A DNA stretch of 64,000 nucleotides from Coniochaeta sp. PMI_546. Taxonomy: Eukaryota > Ascomycota > Sordariomycetes > Coniochaetales > Coniochaetaceae. How positions within the stretch are numbered: position 1 is the stretch's first letter; each line of letters begins with the position of its first letter. The stretch spans positions 1,993,277-2,057,276 of the forward strand of contig MU271143.1 in the NCBI GenBank assembly GCA_021432605.1, given 5' to 3'. The notes under the pieces are model-generated. The model was not told where the DNA came from and made no database searches. It saw only the letters and a list, made by a program, of their open reading frames with translations. Positions 33,857 to 45,439 of this stretch are shown one piece after another. Both the position numbers and the translations under genes were made by a program.

Positions 33857-34979
33857 ATGCAAGCTGCTGAAAAACGCAGCAGCGCGCCGCCCGTGTGCAG
33901 CTCTGCCATGTTCCCTGTTGAGATATGGGACTTGATCATCAGCCACTCAGCCGGGCCCGGATCAACCAGTTTCATGGATGGTCTCGAGGGGCCACAACGA
34001 ATCCATTCGGAGCAGGTCCAATCGTGAATTTGACCTTCCTAGCCTTCGGCTCAACGCCCAGGCCAATCAGACAAATAGTAAATCTCTGTCTCGTCTCCCG
34101 GACCCTGTTGACAATAGCGTTCCCCCATTTCTACCGAAGCGTCCTTATGCCTCTCACTACGACGTCGACAACATCTACTCAGGACGCTTGATCAGGAGCC
34201 TTCTTTAGCCGCAAGTATCGTGCGGTTCTTTGCCTTGATGGATGGGGTCGGCATGCAATCTGGCTCGAGGATGACGATTATAGCCATGGCGATGACGACG
34301 AGTGGATTTCGAGGTTCTCCTTAATCGCACCTCAGCTTCTCTCGTAACTTTCCGCCGTGACTGACCTCCAGATGTAATTGGCCGTCTCTCTGGCAAGTCC
34401 ATAAGGAACTGGATCCCCTGTGCGAGAAAGACCGCCATCTCCCTGAGTTCGGACGGCAGACCAGCCCGATTGCCTTTGATCCCAGTCGCATAAGACACCT
34501 CAGATCACGAAGATCGAGGCGCGATGATGTACGAAGTGTAGAACACTTACCTGTTGACAATGGAGAGCCGTCTGGAGGCCATGCTCCTCGCCCGAACAGG
34601 TCGACGATCAGTTCAACCCAGCTGTTTCTCGGAGCTCGAGACCCTGGTCGCATATACTGCTTGCGACCGACTCCCTAGGAGCACAGACGTTGTGCTCCCG
34701 AAAATAAACATAGATCTGTACGGCGTTACCGTCCACGAGCCAGAATTGGCCCGTATTGGTGTCGCCTGCACCAACTTCGAGCGTCTAGCTGTACAGTTCT
34801 CCGGATATTACCCAGGACTTGTGCGCCCAGATGCGAAGAGACTAAACCTCACTCTCGACATGGCGTTGGAATTGCGGGCTGCCACGCTTCGCCATCTCGA
34901 GATTCGGGCGCCGAGGCGGATTCGGAATTTTATTCTCGATCCCTTGGTGAGATGCATACCAAAGCTCACAACCCTCTAA
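33857..34979 (+). pseudogene. Decayed F-box/LRR-like gene
   Basis: Three fragments with recognisable F-box-protein character lie in different frames on the same strand. They are an F-box start (FPVEIWDLIISHS) after ATG 33857 in frame 2, and a core (VNLCLVSRTLLTIAFPHFYR) about 34080-34150 in frame 1. Frame 1 then has a TGA near 34190 and continues as coding-like sequence to 34346. Frame 3 (34557-34979) carries leucine-rich repeat-like text (LETLVAY, LRHLEIRAPRR, LVRCIPKLTTL). I found no good GT..AG pairs joining them, so a frameshifted pseudogene is the simplest reading. A multi-intron gene with unusual splicing, or sequence errors, remain possible. F-box genes of this type are numerous and fast-decaying in these fungi. 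Confidence 0.6.
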
Positions 34980-35705
34980 CAGTTGATCATTGACTGTTAG
35001 GTAGGGTACAGTCGTGGGTACCCACCTATTCTACCCACCAGATCAGGACTTGCAGCTATTCAGACGGCCGTTCTTCTAAATCACATATGATCTGTTCACC
35101 AGACCGTCTTGACCTGGACTAGTGAGATAATCACTGCATGGCAATGTAAGAATTATTGTTATGTTTTATCACAGAGCTGCAAGTATGTGCACACCACTGT
35201 ACACATGAAAATCCACCCCAGCAAGGTACACGAACCATCATCCAGACACACACGCACGCACTGCCTGACGTCATCGAGGTTCTGATACGGAAAGAGACGG
35301 TCAAGCTGGATACGTCAGCCAGACGCCTCCAGCAGACATTAGGGTTTGCAAGTGAAGAGAAATAGGTACATTCACCGAACCAACTTCTTCACAAACCGTC
35401 CAACTTCTATCCAATACTTTTACATTGTCGTTTGTCATCGTCCCCTGGTCTTGCGTGTCGCAACACTTTACATCCCTGCCAATTCAGTAACATCAGCCCT
35501 GCAGACTACCCGTTTCTTGGCAAAAGCTTGGCCCAAACCCCTGTCTCCCACATTCCTGGAGACGGCAACCTTGGTCACCAACGTCAGTGCACAACCCCTC
35601 TTCCGCCGTCCTCACCCAGCCCGGATTTGACCTGCGGGTAGTTCATAATGGCCCCAGGTCTCGACCGCTTGGCACCACTGCCGCTTAGACTTAACATAAT
35701 AGACA
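34980..35705. other. Intergenic upstream of the PLD-like gene
   Basis: Promoter and leader region of the phospholipase D-like gene. Short frames start with non-ATG codons or lack domains. Nothing else is seen. Confidence 0.55.
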
Positions 35706-38201
35706 ATGACCTTATACGAATACCTCTATCGTCTCCTAAGCCTCCTATACCAAGTCTTTTTCCAGTTCCCAATTAGTGCTTTGACTATTCCTCGCCAACG
35801 GCAGCTTCCCTCATCCACTTCACCTCGGAAAGTAGAGATGCAGAATACCGGCAGTGGCCTGAAACCTATCAGTGACGAGTTACATGCTCTCTGCACCTCA
35901 AGTGAAAGTGTCTCTTCGATCCTCGCCAAGGATCCCACCGTCAAGCCCGGCGATGCGTGGAAGAAGCTCTACGGCCATGATTTCCGCAAGTCGCGTAAAA
36001 GGAACTCGTTGGATGGTGTAGCGAAACCAAGCTCGGATGAGGAGATACTGCGGCGAACTGCAGAATGCGGTGAATGGGGTCCTACACAGCCGAGCGAGCT
36101 GTTCCTCCGTGTAAGCTGGCCCAGGACAAGTGTTCCGTCTTCATTTCTGTAGTGTCCTTAGCTGACAATGTAAGCTCTTTAATGATGCTCTTCACGCCGT
36201 GGACGAGGAAGGCCCGGAAGTGGCGATGGTCAGCCCATCCCTCATGGGGAGTTGCGGCACCATACCTCTCACTATCATCTCTACGTAAGTAAAGTGGATG
36301 TACTCTTTACACAACTCCCTGCTAACGCATTCTAGCGTTCCGGATATTGTCCGGCACATGTCCAATCTTATCGTCCGGGCTGAGAGAGAGGTTTATCTGG
36401 CAACTAATTACTGGCAGAACGGTATAGCCTCTAAGTTCATTACGGACGCCATGAAGGAACTCTCGCGTCGCGCTGGCCAGAGGGGCACCAAGATCGTCAT
36501 GAAGGTCATCTATGACAGGGGCAGTCCACGGCAAATGTTTGAGCCTCACTTCTTCGTCCCGGAGAAGACTTACACGGGCAAAGCCGTGGGCTTGCCTCAT
36601 CCCCACGAGATCCCGCACATCGATCTCGAGGTCATAAATTACCACCAACCTATGCTGGGCACATTTCATGCTAAATACATGGTTGTTGACCGCAAGATTG
36701 CGGTCCTGCAGAGCAACAATATTCAAGACAACGACAACGTCGAGATGATGGTGCATCTCGAAGGACCCATCGTGGACTCGCTTTACGATATGGCATTGAT
36801 CTCCTGGCGGCTGAAGTTCATGCCACCTCTGCCGAGCCATGACACACCAGCTGCACAAGGAGGTCTTGGATCTTCTGCAGATCACTCGGAAACGGACGGA
36901 AGCCTTGAAGCAACAGAAAATGGCAATCTCCGTCAACCTGGAGCAGTAGACGCTTCGGCACCAGCGCACAGCGACAACACGAGCCGAGCGGATGCGGTGA
37001 CGGGTCCGTCGACTACCGATAGCGTGACCCACCCTCAGGGGATGACAAGCCAACAGACAACTGGTGAAGACCTTGATGCACCGGCAAACGGGGACAGCCA
37101 TGGAACATCTAGCGCAAGCGGAACGGTAAATGAGAGAATTGCTCGCTACCTCGGTGTAGGGCAGCAAGCCATCCCGCAGCAGCAGATCGCAGACCCTGCT
37201 GCCCACGCCCAACCACTGCCGGAGCATACCACAGACGATCCTCACTGGGACGATGACATCGCAGGCGAGGTGGCGCGAGTACAAGCTTCTGTATCTGGCT
37301 CGACACCGCAATCTGCAATGGAGGCCATCACCCGCCATCTCAACCACACCACCAACAGAGGCTTCAAAGGCACAGCTCCCCCTTTCGCACCAGGCGAGGA
37401 GATGACGCCGTACATCCCTCACGCGACCCACGAGCCGTTTCCCATGGCTCTCGTCAACCGTCCACCATACGGCCCACCCAACCACAAATCGGTCACAAAC
37501 CCCCAGAACGCAGCCTGGCTATCGGCTCTCCGCAACGCGCAGAAGAACGTCTTCATCCAATCTCCGACCCTCAACGCCGAGCCCCTCATCCCAGCCATAA
37601 TCGAAGCTTGCGAACGAGGCATCGACGTATTCTGCTACATCTGTCTAGGCTACAACGACACCGTAGGTCTGCCCCCACTTTCTCCTTGACCATCTCACGT
37701 AACTAACATGCTTCTCCCCTCCCCCAGGGCGAGCTCCTTCCAATGCAAGGCGGCCACAACGAAATGGTAGCGCACAACCTGTACAAGGCCCTCTCCGCCC
37801 GGGGTCGCGAGCGGCTGCACTACTTCTGGTACGTGGCCAAGGACCAGACCGCGCCCATCGTGCAGGCCAAGAAGAAGAGGTCGTGCCACGTCAAGCTCAT
37901 GATCGCGGACGAGCACGTCGGCATCATCGGCAACGGCAACCAGGACACGCAGAGCTGGTACCACAGCCAGGAGATCAATGTCATGATCGACTCGCGGGAG
38001 GTGTGTCGGGCGTGGATCGACGGGCTGAGGAGGAACCAGAACACGCACCTGTACGGGGAGTTGAGCAAGGAGGATGGGGTGTGGAGGGACAAGGACGGGA
38101 ATCAGGCGGAGGGGGTCATTGGTGTTGATCCTGGGAGGTTTAGTTGGGCTAAGGGGTTGGTTGGGGCTGTGAAGCGGGTGCAGGGTACGGGGGGGTTTTA
38201 G
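35706..38201 (+). CDS. Phospholipase D-like protein with two HKD motifs
   Basis: Member of the phospholipase D/cardiolipin-synthase superfamily, expected to hydrolyse or transfer phospholipid headgroups; the exact substrate is unknown. Exons: 35706-36110, 36175-36284, 36336-37662, 37728-38201; introns of 51-65 bp; 771 aa. An N-terminal hydrophobic segment (LYRLLSLLYQVFFQFPI) may anchor it. HKD1 is HAKYMVVDRK (His at residue 283) and HKD2 is HVKLMIADEHVGIIGNGNQD (His at residue 668). The insert between them (about 340-560) is low-complexity and variable. A second in-frame ATG at 35839 (MQNTGSG) would remove the hydrophobic N-terminus, so localisation depends on start choice. Both catalytic motifs are intact. 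Confidence 0.9.
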
Positions 38202-38942
38202 GTAAAGAGGGAGAAGGGCTTCTTGGTTATATGGTTGTTGGTCTTTGGTTAATGTTTCACGACTAATATTTTCTTATTGTGGTATGCCCATCATGAGTGA
38301 GGTCTTTCTTAGTTGAGGTCAAGCACTGGGAGTATCCAGAGCTGCTCGCAATTTACAGAGACGCAGGATAACTATAACTGCGTGTTTTCATATGTCAAGT
38401 GTGAGAACAGCATCAATGATGCCAGTGACATGGTCGAGAAGACGTCAAGGTAAGCCGATACTCTCGCTTCAAAATATGTCATACAAGATATACCCGTCGA
38501 TTGACAATTGCTGCGGTCACAATGTCACAGGCGATTGGCTTTTTTTTTTAGGATGCTGAGAGGATGAAAATCACGGAAGAAAAACTACGTGGAAGGCTTA
38601 ACAACGTGAAACTATGATATTCGTCAAGTGTAACACAAAGTACCAGAGACATGGTAGAGAGTTTGGTGAAGTCTGGTATACGTTCCTTTATGCTGTGCAA
38701 GTATAACGAATAACGATGCAATCAAGCTGCGGAAATAACACTATTTCAAAGTACCTTACCTTATGCAACCAGGTCTACGGATACATAGTACAAGCTTGGC
38801 ACAGTCCCACCGCCTTTGGCAGAATATCTTGCCCCACCAAAATTTTCCAGCTTGGCGGGTCTAAGTCCGGGCCAGAACTACACTACGAAACTTTTTGCGG
38901 TACTACTGCTCCTCCTTTAACGACCGCTCAGCAACCGCAAGG
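38202..38942. other. Intergenic between PLD-like gene and ESF1
   Basis: 741 bp of 3' flank and ESF1 promoter. A TACCTTACCTTA motif lies near 38753. No gene is supported. Confidence 0.55.
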
Positions 38943-41108
38943 ATGCCGAAAGACAAGAAGCCCGCCCGAGATGGCTCTGCCACTTCCAAGATCAAGGACG
39001 CGAGGTTCGCCAACTTCGAGACCGATCCGCGCTTCCGCCTGCCGTCCAAGAAGCAGACCAAGACCACCATCGACAAGCGCTTCTCGCGCATGCTGAAGGA
39101 TGACGATTTCGTCGCCACCGCGCAAGTCGATCGCTACGGTCGCAAGCTGAAGACGGACTCGAAAAAGAAGGCGTTGCAACGACTGTATCAAGAGGAGGAC
39201 GAGGAGGACAAGGGCCAGGGCGCGGCCGACCTCGAGCTCGACGACGACGACCTCGTCCAGCGCGAACTGCGTGCTGCAGACGATAAGCTCGTTCAGAGGC
39301 AGCTGCGGGAGGAGGAGGATAAATACGACCCTGCTCGAGGCGGTGGCTTTTCTAGCTCCGACGACGACTCGGAAGAGGAGGAGGAAGAAGAAGAGGAGGA
39401 GGACGCTGCAGCGGTCACTGCTGGCCCTGGTACGCTGCGGGAGAAAGATGAGGTGCAGACTGGAGAGATCACGAACAGGATAGCGGTTGTGAATCTGGAC
39501 TGGGATCACATCAAGTCTGTCGACTTGTTCGCCCTCTTCTCGAGTTTTGTGCCCCTGGGCGGGAGTATACGGAAGGTTTCTATCTACCCCAGCGAGTTCG
39601 GCAAGTCTCGCATGCAAAAGGAAGAGCTGGAGGGCCCGCCCAAGGAGCTTTTTCAGAAGAAGGCCACCGACGAGGACGAATTCGACGGCTTCGATTCCGA
39701 GGACGATGAAGATGAAAGCCCAGACGGCGATGATGCAGAGGATTCGGACGAGGAGGTCAAGAATGAGCTCATTCAGGAAGGCGATGACGCCGACTTCGAC
39801 AGCGATGCTCTCAGGACCTACCAGCTCGATCGGTTACGGTACTACTACGCCGTCATGATCTGCTCCGACCCCCAAACAGCGCACAAGATCTACGAGGCAA
39901 CAGACGGCAGCGAATATCTCTCGTCCTCCAACTTTCTCGACCTACGGTTTGTCCCCGACGACGTCACTTTCGATGACGAGCCCAGGGATGAGTGTGATAG
40001 CGTGCCGCAGGGGTATAAGCCTGTGGACTTCGTCACAGACGCGTTGCAGCACTCAAAGGTAAAGCTTACCTGGGACATGCACCCAGAGGAGGTCTCGCGG
40101 AAGGAGACAATCAGCAAAGCTTTCAGTGGAAGTCGAGCGGACATCGCCGAAAATGATCTCAAGGCATACCTTGCTAGCGACAGCGAAGACGACGAGGAGG
40201 AGGCGGAGGATGCTGCTCCGGCCGGCGGCGATGGCGCTGAGGAGCCGCAGCTGAGCAAAAAAGAACTCGCGCGGCGGAAGATGAGAGCGGCCCTGGGACT
40301 TTCTGATGAGCCTGCTCCCAAGGCCTCCAAGTCTGCTCCCGTGGGGGATATGGAGATCACTTTCTCCTCTGCACTATCCGGTAAAGACTCGGAAAAGAAG
40401 GATCCAGAAGAGGAGACTACTATAGAGAAGTATAAGCGGAAGGAGAAGGAGCGCAAGGCTAAGAAAAAGGAGATGGCTCTGGCAAAGAGAGAAGGTGGTG
40501 ATAAAAAGGTTGAAGCCGCAGAAGACGAAGGTGAAAAATCAGCTGAGGAGGATCTGGGCTTCAATGACCCCTTCTTCACGTCTGAAGACCCAGTAAAGGA
40601 CGTCAAAAAGTCCAGCATCCGGAAAGAAGAGCGCAAGAAGAAGCGTGAAATGAAGGAGGCCGAGGCCGCCAAGAACGCCGCAGAGAAGGCTCAGCTAGAG
40701 CTCCTCATGGCCGGAAACACCAACGAGGAGGTCGAACACCTGGACCACTTCGACATGAACGAGATTATGCGGGCGGAGAAGCAGAAGAACAAGAAGCACA
40801 AGAAGGCCAAGAAGGGCCAGGAGAGCCGTGGCGGCCTCCAAGAGGACTTCGAGATGCCGGTGGACGACCCGCGTTTCAAGGCCGTCTTTGAGAGCCACGA
40901 GTTCGCCATCGACCCTTCGAACCCGAAGTTCAAGGCGACGGGGGCGATGAAGAAGATTCTCGAGGAGGGACGGAAGAAGCGGAAGGCTGGCGATGTGGAG
41001 GAGGACGGTGATACCCAGCAAAAGAGCAGTAAGAAGTCGAAACCGAAGCATGGCGGCGAGTTGAGCAGCCTGGTAGAGGCTGTCAAGAAGAAGGCGGGCG
41101 GTAAATAA
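38943..41108 (+). CDS. ESF1: Pre-rRNA-processing protein ESF1
   Basis: Nucleolar 18S rRNA processing factor of the small-subunit pathway. Intronless, 721 aa. The ATG at 38943 (MPKDKKPARDG) starts the conserved N-terminal segment (FETDPRFRLPSKKQTKTTID; DKRFSRMLKDDDF). Acidic runs follow (about residues 75-160). The central conserved region (about 175-400) includes NRIAVVNLDWDHIKSVDLF and YYYAVMICSDPQTAHKIYE. A Lys/Glu-rich region and a C-terminal NUC153 domain (DFEMPVDDPRFKAVFESHEF) complete it. The frame extends 16 codons upstream, but the family starts here. It is the second ribosome-biogenesis gene of the window. Confidence 0.95.
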   Translation: MPKDKKPARDGSATSKIKDARFANFETDPRFRLPSKKQTKTTIDKRFSRMLKDDDFVATAQVDRYGRKLKTDSKKKALQRLYQEEDEEDKGQGAADLELDDDDLVQRELRAADDKLVQRQLREEEDKYDPARGGGFSSSDDDSEEEEEEEEEEDAAAVTAGPGTLREKDEVQTGEITNRIAVVNLDWDHIKSVDLFALFSSFVPLGGSIRKVSIYPSEFGKSRMQKEELEGPPKELFQKKATDEDEFDGFDSEDDEDESPDGDDAEDSDEEVKNELIQEGDDADFDSDALRTYQLDRLRYYYAVMICSDPQTAHKIYEATDGSEYLSSSNFLDLRFVPDDVTFDDEPRDECDSVPQGYKPVDFVTDALQHSKVKLTWDMHPEEVSRKETISKAFSGSRADIAENDLKAYLASDSEDDEEEAEDAAPAGGDGAEEPQLSKKELARRKMRAALGLSDEPAPKASKSAPVGDMEITFSSALSGKDSEKKDPEEETTIEKYKRKEKERKAKKKEMALAKREGGDKKVEAAEDEGEKSAEEDLGFNDPFFTSEDPVKDVKKSSIRKEERKKKREMKEAEAAKNAAEKAQLELLMAGNTNEEVEHLDHFDMNEIMRAEKQKNKKHKKAKKGQESRGGLQEDFEMPVDDPRFKAVFESHEFAIDPSNPKFKATGAMKKILEEGRKKRKAGDVEEDGDTQQKSSKKSKPKHGGELSSLVEAVKKKAGGK

Positions 41109-41557
41109 GCTCAGTGAGCAGGAGGACGTTTTGGTAGACTGTGTATACAATTGTACAACGACTCGCTATGGACACGGATCCTAGCTGGCCCATTTTGTCC
41201 AGTCCCCCTTTTTTTTGGTGGCTCTCAAGTGAGATTTTTTTTCTTATCGCATTGTGAACAGGCCACACTGAATACTAAGCTGCATAGATCACCACCACAT
41301 CAGACAAGAGGGAATTCTCGTGCACAAGTCTGAAGCTACGAGTCAGACATTGCTACGACAGCTGGCGGCCCCTTCCGCCCTCCCTACCGGCACGGCACGA
41401 GAAAAGAAAAAAGAAAAAAGAGATAACAGACACAGGAGTACCATAGTTTTTGAAGCCCGTCCCCATCTTGCCTGGATTCGAAACGTCACTCTGCCTAGCC
41501 TCTTGTTGAGCCCGTCAACACATGACCATCGCAAAAGACGTCACAGAAATCCCATCA
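41109..41557. other. Intergenic between convergent ESF1 and cutinase
   Basis: 449 bp of shared 3' flank. Short homopolymer-rich stretches (runs of T near 41215 and 41237; A-rich at 41400-41420) are the only notable features. Confidence 0.6.
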
Positions 41558-42296
41558 TTAGGAGGCCCGGATCCTCGCGGTAATGAAGGCAACAGCCTCA
41601 GACACTCTGCCGGTATACGCGAGATGGGCAGGCAAGATCGTCAACGTCCCAGCACAGACCGCGTCGCCATCATTGCAGATGATGAGCGTCTTGGATGTCG
41701 GGAAATTCGGGATCCGGCCCCCGTCCTGGAGGTTCTGCGTGTCGCCGTACGTGACAGCCGCGACGATCTTGTCCTTCACGGACTGGGCTAGATTCTCGAC
41801 CGCGCGGTGGACCAGGGCCGCGCCCTGGCTGTAGCCGCCGACGACGATCTTGGACGTCGGGCAACGGGTGGCGGCCTGGTTGAGGAGGTCCTTCATCTCG
41901 GCTATGCCGGCGTAGTCGGCACCGCCGGGGAGGAAGTTGGTGGAGAGGAGGGCGGCGTAGTCAATTCCTTCTGTTGCCACGTTGGTGACGCCGAATGCGG
42001 ACTTAATGCCGTTGGATGTCGGGGGGCCGACGGTCGACCCCTGACGAGGGTTGTGGTTAGGTGATATGCGATTTGTCTGGGGGAGGGGCTCTTAAACTCA
42101 CCATGTTTCCAACCTCGGTCGATCCGCGGGCGAAGAAGAAGAGGATGTTGCGGCACCCGAGCTGGGTGAACTCGTTGGAGGTGATTCCGGTGGTGCTTTG
42201 ACGCCCCTCGACAATGCTACGCTCCTCGACGACGGCGACAGGTACTGGACTGGCAACAGAAAGTGCCGCCAGGGCGAGGATCATGAAAGACTGCAT
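41558..42296 (-). CDS. Secreted cutinase
   Basis: Serine esterase that hydrolyses plant cutin. Exons (minus): 42296-42102 and 42040-41558; 61-bp intron; 225 aa. It has a signal peptide (about residues 1-16) and a short propeptide. The N-terminal Cys motif is LGCRNILFFFARGSTEVGN, in which the Ser of ARGST helps form the oxyanion hole. The catalytic Ser lies in GGYSQGAAL, Asp in ICNDGDAVC and His in LPAHLAYT. Four Cys fit two disulfides. Length fits the family (about 210-230 aa). The intron separates the GSTEVGNM block from GSTVGPPTSNG. It is usually induced by plant cuticle monomers through a Zn2Cys6 factor; no site was identified here. Confidence 0.95.
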
Positions 42297-44515
42297 ATTG
42301 GCAGAGGGGGAGATCGACTTGTTGTCCGAGGAGAACTTCTGTGAACTTAGCTATGCTTTGAAGCGGGCTGGGACTGCTGGTGGTTTGATCATGATTAGAC
42401 CCAGGAGGAAGTTTTCGACCTATTTATCTTTTCTTGGAGTCTCCCCCAGCCCCAAGATGATTCTCATGGTTGCCCTCATCGGCGGTCGATTAGATTCAGA
42501 CTCTCTGTGAGAGCATCCCCAAACGCCGTACTCATGAGCCCCCCTCTTTTCCATCAGGACGACATTTTCGTCAACCTCGGCTGGTCGACGCCAAAAGATG
42601 AGTTGCCTCGGGTTTTCAATGATGCCAAGTCAGACGGGATGGGCGATGAAGCCCCTATTTGACGATATCAAATGGGTTGTGAGCCAGCTTCTCCGCAAGG
42701 TAGAACTTTGCGACACAATGTCGCAAAGGATCACTGTAAGTCATTGGCTGGAGAAGCCTAGGTGACGGCCTAGATGCAACGACCTCCGCATTCTCTTACA
42801 AGGCCTAGTCGGGGTGTGGGAGCCGTTGACTTTTGCCAAGACAAATTCAGGAGGAGCGCTTGCTTGGGCTTGGGGTCGAGTGTTACATACCGATCCGGCA
42901 CGAGTCGCGAGAACTTCGTTTCTAGAGACCATATCTTCAGGGCCTTCTGCGTAACCTGGTCAAGACAACAGTCATACATTGCCAAGGCATCGGACGAGTC
43001 TCGGCAGCGCCCGCCTCCAAGCTACTAGAACATTTTGGGATGAGCTTGCGAGATCCCATCATTGCGGGCTGCATAAGAATCTTATGCACCCCGCAAACTC
43101 CCACGATCGTGCAGGGCAGCTGAGAGGAGTATCGGGCCATCACGTACCGCACACGCCTTCTAGGAGCAGTAAGCCGCTGAATACGACGCTGACCCCAACG
43201 TCGTTTCGACACCACGTTAGACGCATATGAGGTTCACAGAATACAGCTTGGTACGTTCATTCGATCAAGAGATATACCCGCCGTAGGAGAATGGCTGCAG
43301 CTTCACTTAGTTATTCTTCCCCTAGTTGCGGCCTTAGCCAGATGAGGGCGAGAGATATTTAGGTAGTGATGACATTCGAAGGAGGAGACTTCAGTCTGCG
43401 AACTGGCTACTCTGCGGTCTGGTGCTGTACAATCATGTAGAGATAATCCAACATGTGTCTCCAATCGTAATGGACCTGTCAACATGATTATCACTGCACT
43501 CTGTTCGGTCGAAACCTTTTCATACAGTTGTATTACCGTATCGGTAAGCTTATATCGATTATGCCTAGACTCTACATGACAGGCTAATTACCAGTGACAG
43601 AGGCGACTAGGACTGCAGGGTATCTCTGAAGTCCTGATACGCTGCCTGGATACAGAAAGGTCAGTACGGATACAATGTTGATTGAAAAAGGATAAATACT
43701 ACCACGCCAAAGCTTAACTCAGTCTAACCTGAGTGTTTACAGGCTGTTCACTATGTTGGCACCCATGTGGACATCATGGAGCTCAAGGTGGCGTGTTATT
43801 GATGATATTGTCTCTGCGCACCACCGAGATATGTTTACTTTCTCTTATATGGGGCGCTCCTGCTCACATCCTAGAATCGGTGACCATATGTTGTTCCGCA
43901 ATCTTTCCCAGTTCCGCCGGACAGGTCCAGGCCGTACCGACTCTATGTGGAACTGATCATGATCCGAAACTCATCTTGGAGTCTCCGCGAAGGGGCTTAC
44001 TACCTCCCCTGTCGCATACATATCTTTCTACGAGAAACCACGAGAAAGATGGACAGAGAAGAAATAGTAATGTTGTCTTTTCTGTCACAATGTTTGTCCA
44101 TTCCCGGCACATAGTTCGCGGCTTAATCATATCGGTTGGTGAGCTGCACAGCTGGAGCGATTCTGGATGCAGCAAGCGTTCGAATGAAGAAGACAGTAAG
44201 TCAACGGCCTTCTGCGTCGAAATTGACATTGATGACCTGGGTGCTAGATACCTTTCTCACCTCGATGACGAATACTGCCGAGAAAACAGCTGCGTAGCCA
44301 ACGAGAACCCCCGCCTACGGTAGAGGCAAATCACTAGATCTGGTGTTGTGCCCAGCTTCGCGCTCTGACAAACTTGAGTTCTCTACGATGTATAACACCG
44401 TTATACTGCCCAGGCTAAACTGATAATAAGAGATCCATGTTCTCTCATTTCATGAAGCCGAGGAGCTGCTGCCAAGGTATTTCTTCCCATTTGTGAACCT
44501 GAGCATTTGACACGA
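42297..44515. other. Long intergenic region, no supported gene
   Basis: 2.2 kb between two minus-strand genes. The cutinase promoter occupies the first few hundred bases. A 196-codon frame at 43733-44323 starts at GTG and shows no domain or compositional bias, so I do not call it. No repeat family or transposon relic is evident by eye. Confidence 0.5.
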
Positions 44516-45439
44516 TCACACTTCCTTGTTTTTACTGTTATCCAGTCCCTGTTGTGAGAGAAACGAGCGGCACCTTTGTACATTGGCATTGTGTTCTTCT
44601 GGCAACAGAGCAGTTGCAACACTGTCCTCCTGATAAAGCATGCCAACCGCCTTGCCGATAGCAAGCTCCAAATCCTTCATGCTATCGTAGCGCGAGTGCC
44701 AGCAAGCCAACACGACATGACCAAGGACGCTATCATCCTCTGCCGGCGGATACTCTCCCCGGACGAGAGCATCGTACATTCTTCTGAATTCCACTGGAGT
44801 CGTCCACTGGCTATAAGGAACATCTCCGGTACGAATATTGTAAATGCAGGAACCAACTGCGAATTGCTCGTGCGCGGGGCCAGCAACCGCATCTTCGCAC
44901 GGGCGGTAGAACGGGTAGGTTGCTACCTCGATCTTGCATCCCCGCTTCGACGCTCGGCCGAAGTCGCATAACTTGACGTGTTCGCCCGTATCGAGGAGAA
45001 TGTTATCCGGTCGTAGGTCGCCGTGGAAATAGTCAAGGCTCTCAAGCCAGGACGTAGCGCTGGCTATTTCCTGGACCCAGCGAAATTGTCGCTGCTCTGG
45101 AATGGGAACCGCAAGTCCGCGATCGAGACGCGTCTCCGGCGTCTCCGGCTCGAACTTCATGATAATGGCGGTATCGGTGGATAAAAAATACTGGATGATA
45201 TTTGGGTGCTGTGCTTTAGTGGCCAGTACTTCGTACACGATTTTCTCTCGTTGTAATATTGCTAAGTTCTCGGCAGCCCTGGCCTCTTCCTCAGCGGTGC
45301 CATTGACAATTCGATGCGGGATCTTGACCACGATGTCTGCGTGCGGCAGCAGAAAGATGTGCCCATAACCACCGCGCGCGTGATACAATACCTCACGAAA
45401 GGGGTTATGGAGGGTCCTTTGTACTTTTGGCTGTGCCAT
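44516..45439 (-). CDS. Orphan protein kinase-like protein (HGD catalytic loop)
   Basis: Predicted small kinase of 307 aa, intronless, from ATG 45439 (MAQPKVQRTLHNPF). The nucleotide loop is GGYGHIF (residues 23-29), the lysine is in VVKIP (K39), the catalytic loop is HGDLRPDN (residues 139-146) and the metal motif is CDFG (D159). All key catalytic residues (Lys, Asp, Asn, DFG-Asp) are present, but HRD is HGD and no clear APE motif follows; FYRPCED stands near its place. This type is common as lineage-specific fungal kinases of unknown role. The frame is open upstream, and an alternative ATG at 45595 would add 52 residues outside the kinase fold. Cytosolic; no membrane segment. Confidence 0.78.
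   Translation of the reverse strand: MAQPKVQRTLHNPFREVLYHARGGYGHIFLLPHADIVVKIPHRIVNGTAEEEARAAENLAILQREKIVYEVLATKAQHPNIIQYFLSTDTAIIMKFEPETPETRLDRGLAVPIPEQRQFRWVQEIASATSWLESLDYFHGDLRPDNILLDTGEHVKLCDFGRASKRGCKIEVATYPFYRPCEDAVAGPAHEQFAVGSCIYNIRTGDVPYSQWTTPVEFRRMYDALVRGEYPPAEDDSVLGHVVLACWHSRYDSMKDLELAIGKAVGMLYQEDSVATALLPEEHNANVQRCRSFLSQQGLDNSKNKEV

Noticed and set aside
36322-37485. 387-codon minus-strand frame
   Set aside because: Antisense of the phospholipase D-like exon 3, which has intact catalytic motifs.
43733-44323. 196-codon frame in the region after cutinase
   Set aside because: Starts at GTG, no domain, no signal peptide and mixed composition; length is within chance for this window.
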